From Actinoalloteichus fjordicus (GTDB lineage Bacteria; Actinomycetota; Actinomycetes; Mycobacteriales; Pseudonocardiaceae), in the NCBI RefSeq assembly GCF_001941625.1, contig NZ_CP016076.1, positions 6,370,001-6,434,000 on the forward strand: a DNA stretch of 64,000 bases. The letters run 5' to 3'. This document shows positions 62,983-64,000 of this stretch, in pieces (position 1 is the first letter of the stretch; every line of letters starts with the position of its first letter). A program made the position numbers and the translations under genes. The notes beneath the pieces are model-generated. The model searched no databases. It was not told where the DNA came from and saw only the letters and a program-made list of their open reading frames with translations.

Positions 62983-64000
62983 GCCCGCTGTCGCCGAAGC
63001 TGCGCGACGCGGCCTTCCGCTGGATGGCCGACGACGTCGATCCCGAGGCACGCACCGAACTCCAGCGACTTCTCGCAAGCTCGATGGGCGGTGACGAGGC
63101 AGCGCACCGGGAGCTGACCGACCGGATGTCGGCGACGCTGACCTTCGGCACGGCCGGGCTGCGCGGGCCGCTGCGGGCCGGGCCGAACGGGATGAACCGC
63201 TCCGTCGTCGTGCGGGCCACCGCAGGGCTGGCGGAGTGGCTGACCCGGCAGGGCCACGGCGGCGGGATCGTCGTGGTCGGCCGCGACGCCCGGCACGGCT
63301 CGGCCGAGTTCGCCGAGGACGCCGCCGGGGTCCTCGCCTCGGCAGGCTTCGACGCCAGGGTGCTGCCCCGGCCGTTGCCGACGCCCGTGCTCGCGTACGC
63401 GGTGCGCGCGTTGCGGGCCGTCGCAGGCGTGCAGATCACCGCGTCGCACAATCCGCCGCAGGACAACGGCTACAAGGTGTATCTCGGCGACGGCACGCAG
63501 ATCGTGCCGCCCGCCGACCGGCAGATCGAGGCGGCGATCGAGGCGGCCCCCGCCGCGATCTCCGTCCCGCGCGGACGGCCCAGCGGGGTCGTCGACGACT
63601 CGATCGTGCAGGACTACCTGGCCGCCGCCTCGGCCGTGACCAGGCCCGCTCCGCCACGTGCGCTCTCGCCGGGCACGACGACGCGAACAACCAACGAACC
63701 GGGCACAACAACACCAACAACCAACGAACCGGGCACAACGACACCAACAACCAACGAACCGGGCACAACGACACAGGCGCCCGGCGGGCCGGGCGCCGTC
63801 GACCGCGAGGGCCTGCGGATCGCGGCCACCCCCCTACACGGCGTCGGCGGCGAGTCGCTGGTGGCGGCGCTGCGGTCGGCGGGATTCACCGACGTCCGCG
63901 TGGTCGCCGAACAGGCGGTGCCCGATCCCGACTTCCCCACCGTGAGCTTCCCGAACCCGGAGGAGCCGGGGACCGTGGACGCGCTGCTGGCCCTGGCCGA
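62979..64000 (+). CDS. pmmB: phosphomannomutase / phosphoglucomutase (PmmB-like), 3' end outside window
   Basis: An alpha-D-phosphohexomutase, probably interconverting ribose or hexose 1- and 6-phosphates; beside the purine phosphorylase a ribose-phosphate role is attractive. Visible motifs: [41 protein letters not shown] (catalytic Ser156), and [18 protein letters not shown]. Residues 231-265 are an insert of 10-residue repeats ([10 protein letters not shown]) between domains 1 and 2. The GTG start overlaps the upstream stop. About 340 residues are present and the gene continues beyond the window; the order matches Rv3308. Confidence 0.92.
   Translation, partial: MSPLSPKLRDAAFRWMADDVDPEARTELQRLLASSMGGDEAAHRELTDRMSATLTFGTAGLRGPLRAGPNGMNRSVVVRATAGLAEWLTRQGHGGGIVVVGRDARHGSAEFAEDAAGVLASAGFDARVLPRPLPTPVLAYAVRALRAVAGVQITASHNPPQDNGYKVYLGDGTQIVPPADRQIEAAIEAAPAAISVPRGRPSGVVDDSIVQDYLAAASAVTRPAPPRALSPGTTTRTTNEPGTTTPTTNEPGTTTPTTNEPGTTTQAPGGPGAVDREGLRIAATPLHGVGGESLVAALRSAGFTDVRVVAEQAVPDPDFPTVSFPNPEEPGTVDALLALA
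63669..63773. repeat. 30-bp coding minisatellite in pmmB
   Basis: Three and a half tandem units of 30 bases (63669-63698, 63699-63728, 63729-63758, partial 63759-63773), frame-preserving. Each encodes PGTTTxTTNE. Unit 1 differs at three or four bases; units 2 and 3 are nearly identical. Unit GC is about 53 percent, well below the flanking coding sequence, with many ACA/ACC codons, so the repeat is compositionally foreign to the gene. Confidence 0.92.

Overview
The window comes from a high-GC actinomycete, most likely a mycelial member of the Pseudonocardiaceae or a relative. The pointers are the strong G/C third-position bias, many GTG and TTG starts behind GGAGG-type ribosome sites, ESX-type (PE/PPE-like/EspG) genes, an XRE/DUF5753 cassette, and a gene backbone matching Mycobacterium tuberculosis Rv3302c-Rv3308 as I remember it (glpD2, lpdA, Rv3304, amiA1, amiB1, deoD, pmmB). 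No rRNA, tRNA, CRISPR array or complete insertion sequence was found.

Layout. 1-2.6 kb: end of an unknown gene, then an ESX-like trio (small WXG100-like protein, PPE-like protein, EspG). 2.7-7.1 kb: glycerol use (glpD divergent from glpF-glpK). 7.2-9.2 kb: lpdA and a gamma-glutamylcyclotransferase-like gene. 9.9-12.2 kb: an XRE regulator/DUF6879/small-protein cassette. 12.3-14.9 kb: two M20 amidohydrolases. About 15.3-61.6 kb is a large block that splits the amiB1-deoD neighbours. It contains, in order: three genes with two TIM-barrel sugar isomerase/epimerase-like proteins (15.4-17.7 kb); a seven-gene translationally coupled ebo-type cluster (17.9-25.5 kb); a 1,687-residue secreted multidomain sugar protein (25.6-30.7 kb); xylose isomerase, a Gfo/Idh/MocA oxidoreductase, a complete sugar ABC importer and a ROK regulator (30.9-38.5 kb); an oxidoreductase with its TetR regulator (39.6-41.7 kb); a two-component system and a two-gene ABC exporter (41.8-45.1 kb); a ROK regulator and xylulokinase (45.5-48.1 kb); a TetR gene divergent from two bacterial PH-domain proteins (48.4-51.2 kb); a complete Mnh/Mrp antiporter operon (51.4-57.7 kb); an acyl-CoA mutase large subunit; and a membrane-bound Ser/Thr kinase. 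The backbone resumes at 62.1 kb with purine nucleoside phosphorylase and a phosphomannomutase that runs off the end.

The most interesting system is the ebo-type cluster. Five of its genes match EboA, EboB, EboC, EboE and EboF, but the usual EboD (a dehydroquinate-synthase-like cyclase) is absent. An inositol-3-phosphate-synthase-like protein takes the first position, and a second TIM-barrel protein is added. Ebo clusters elsewhere are tied to export or modification of secondary-metabolite precursors, so this version may build or move an inositol- or cyclitol-linked molecule. Other notable structures are a family of about 160-bp MITE-like repeats (three copies, two of them directly in front of the purine phosphorylase gene), a 30-bp coding minisatellite inside phosphomannomutase, and two clear paired TetR-type operators.
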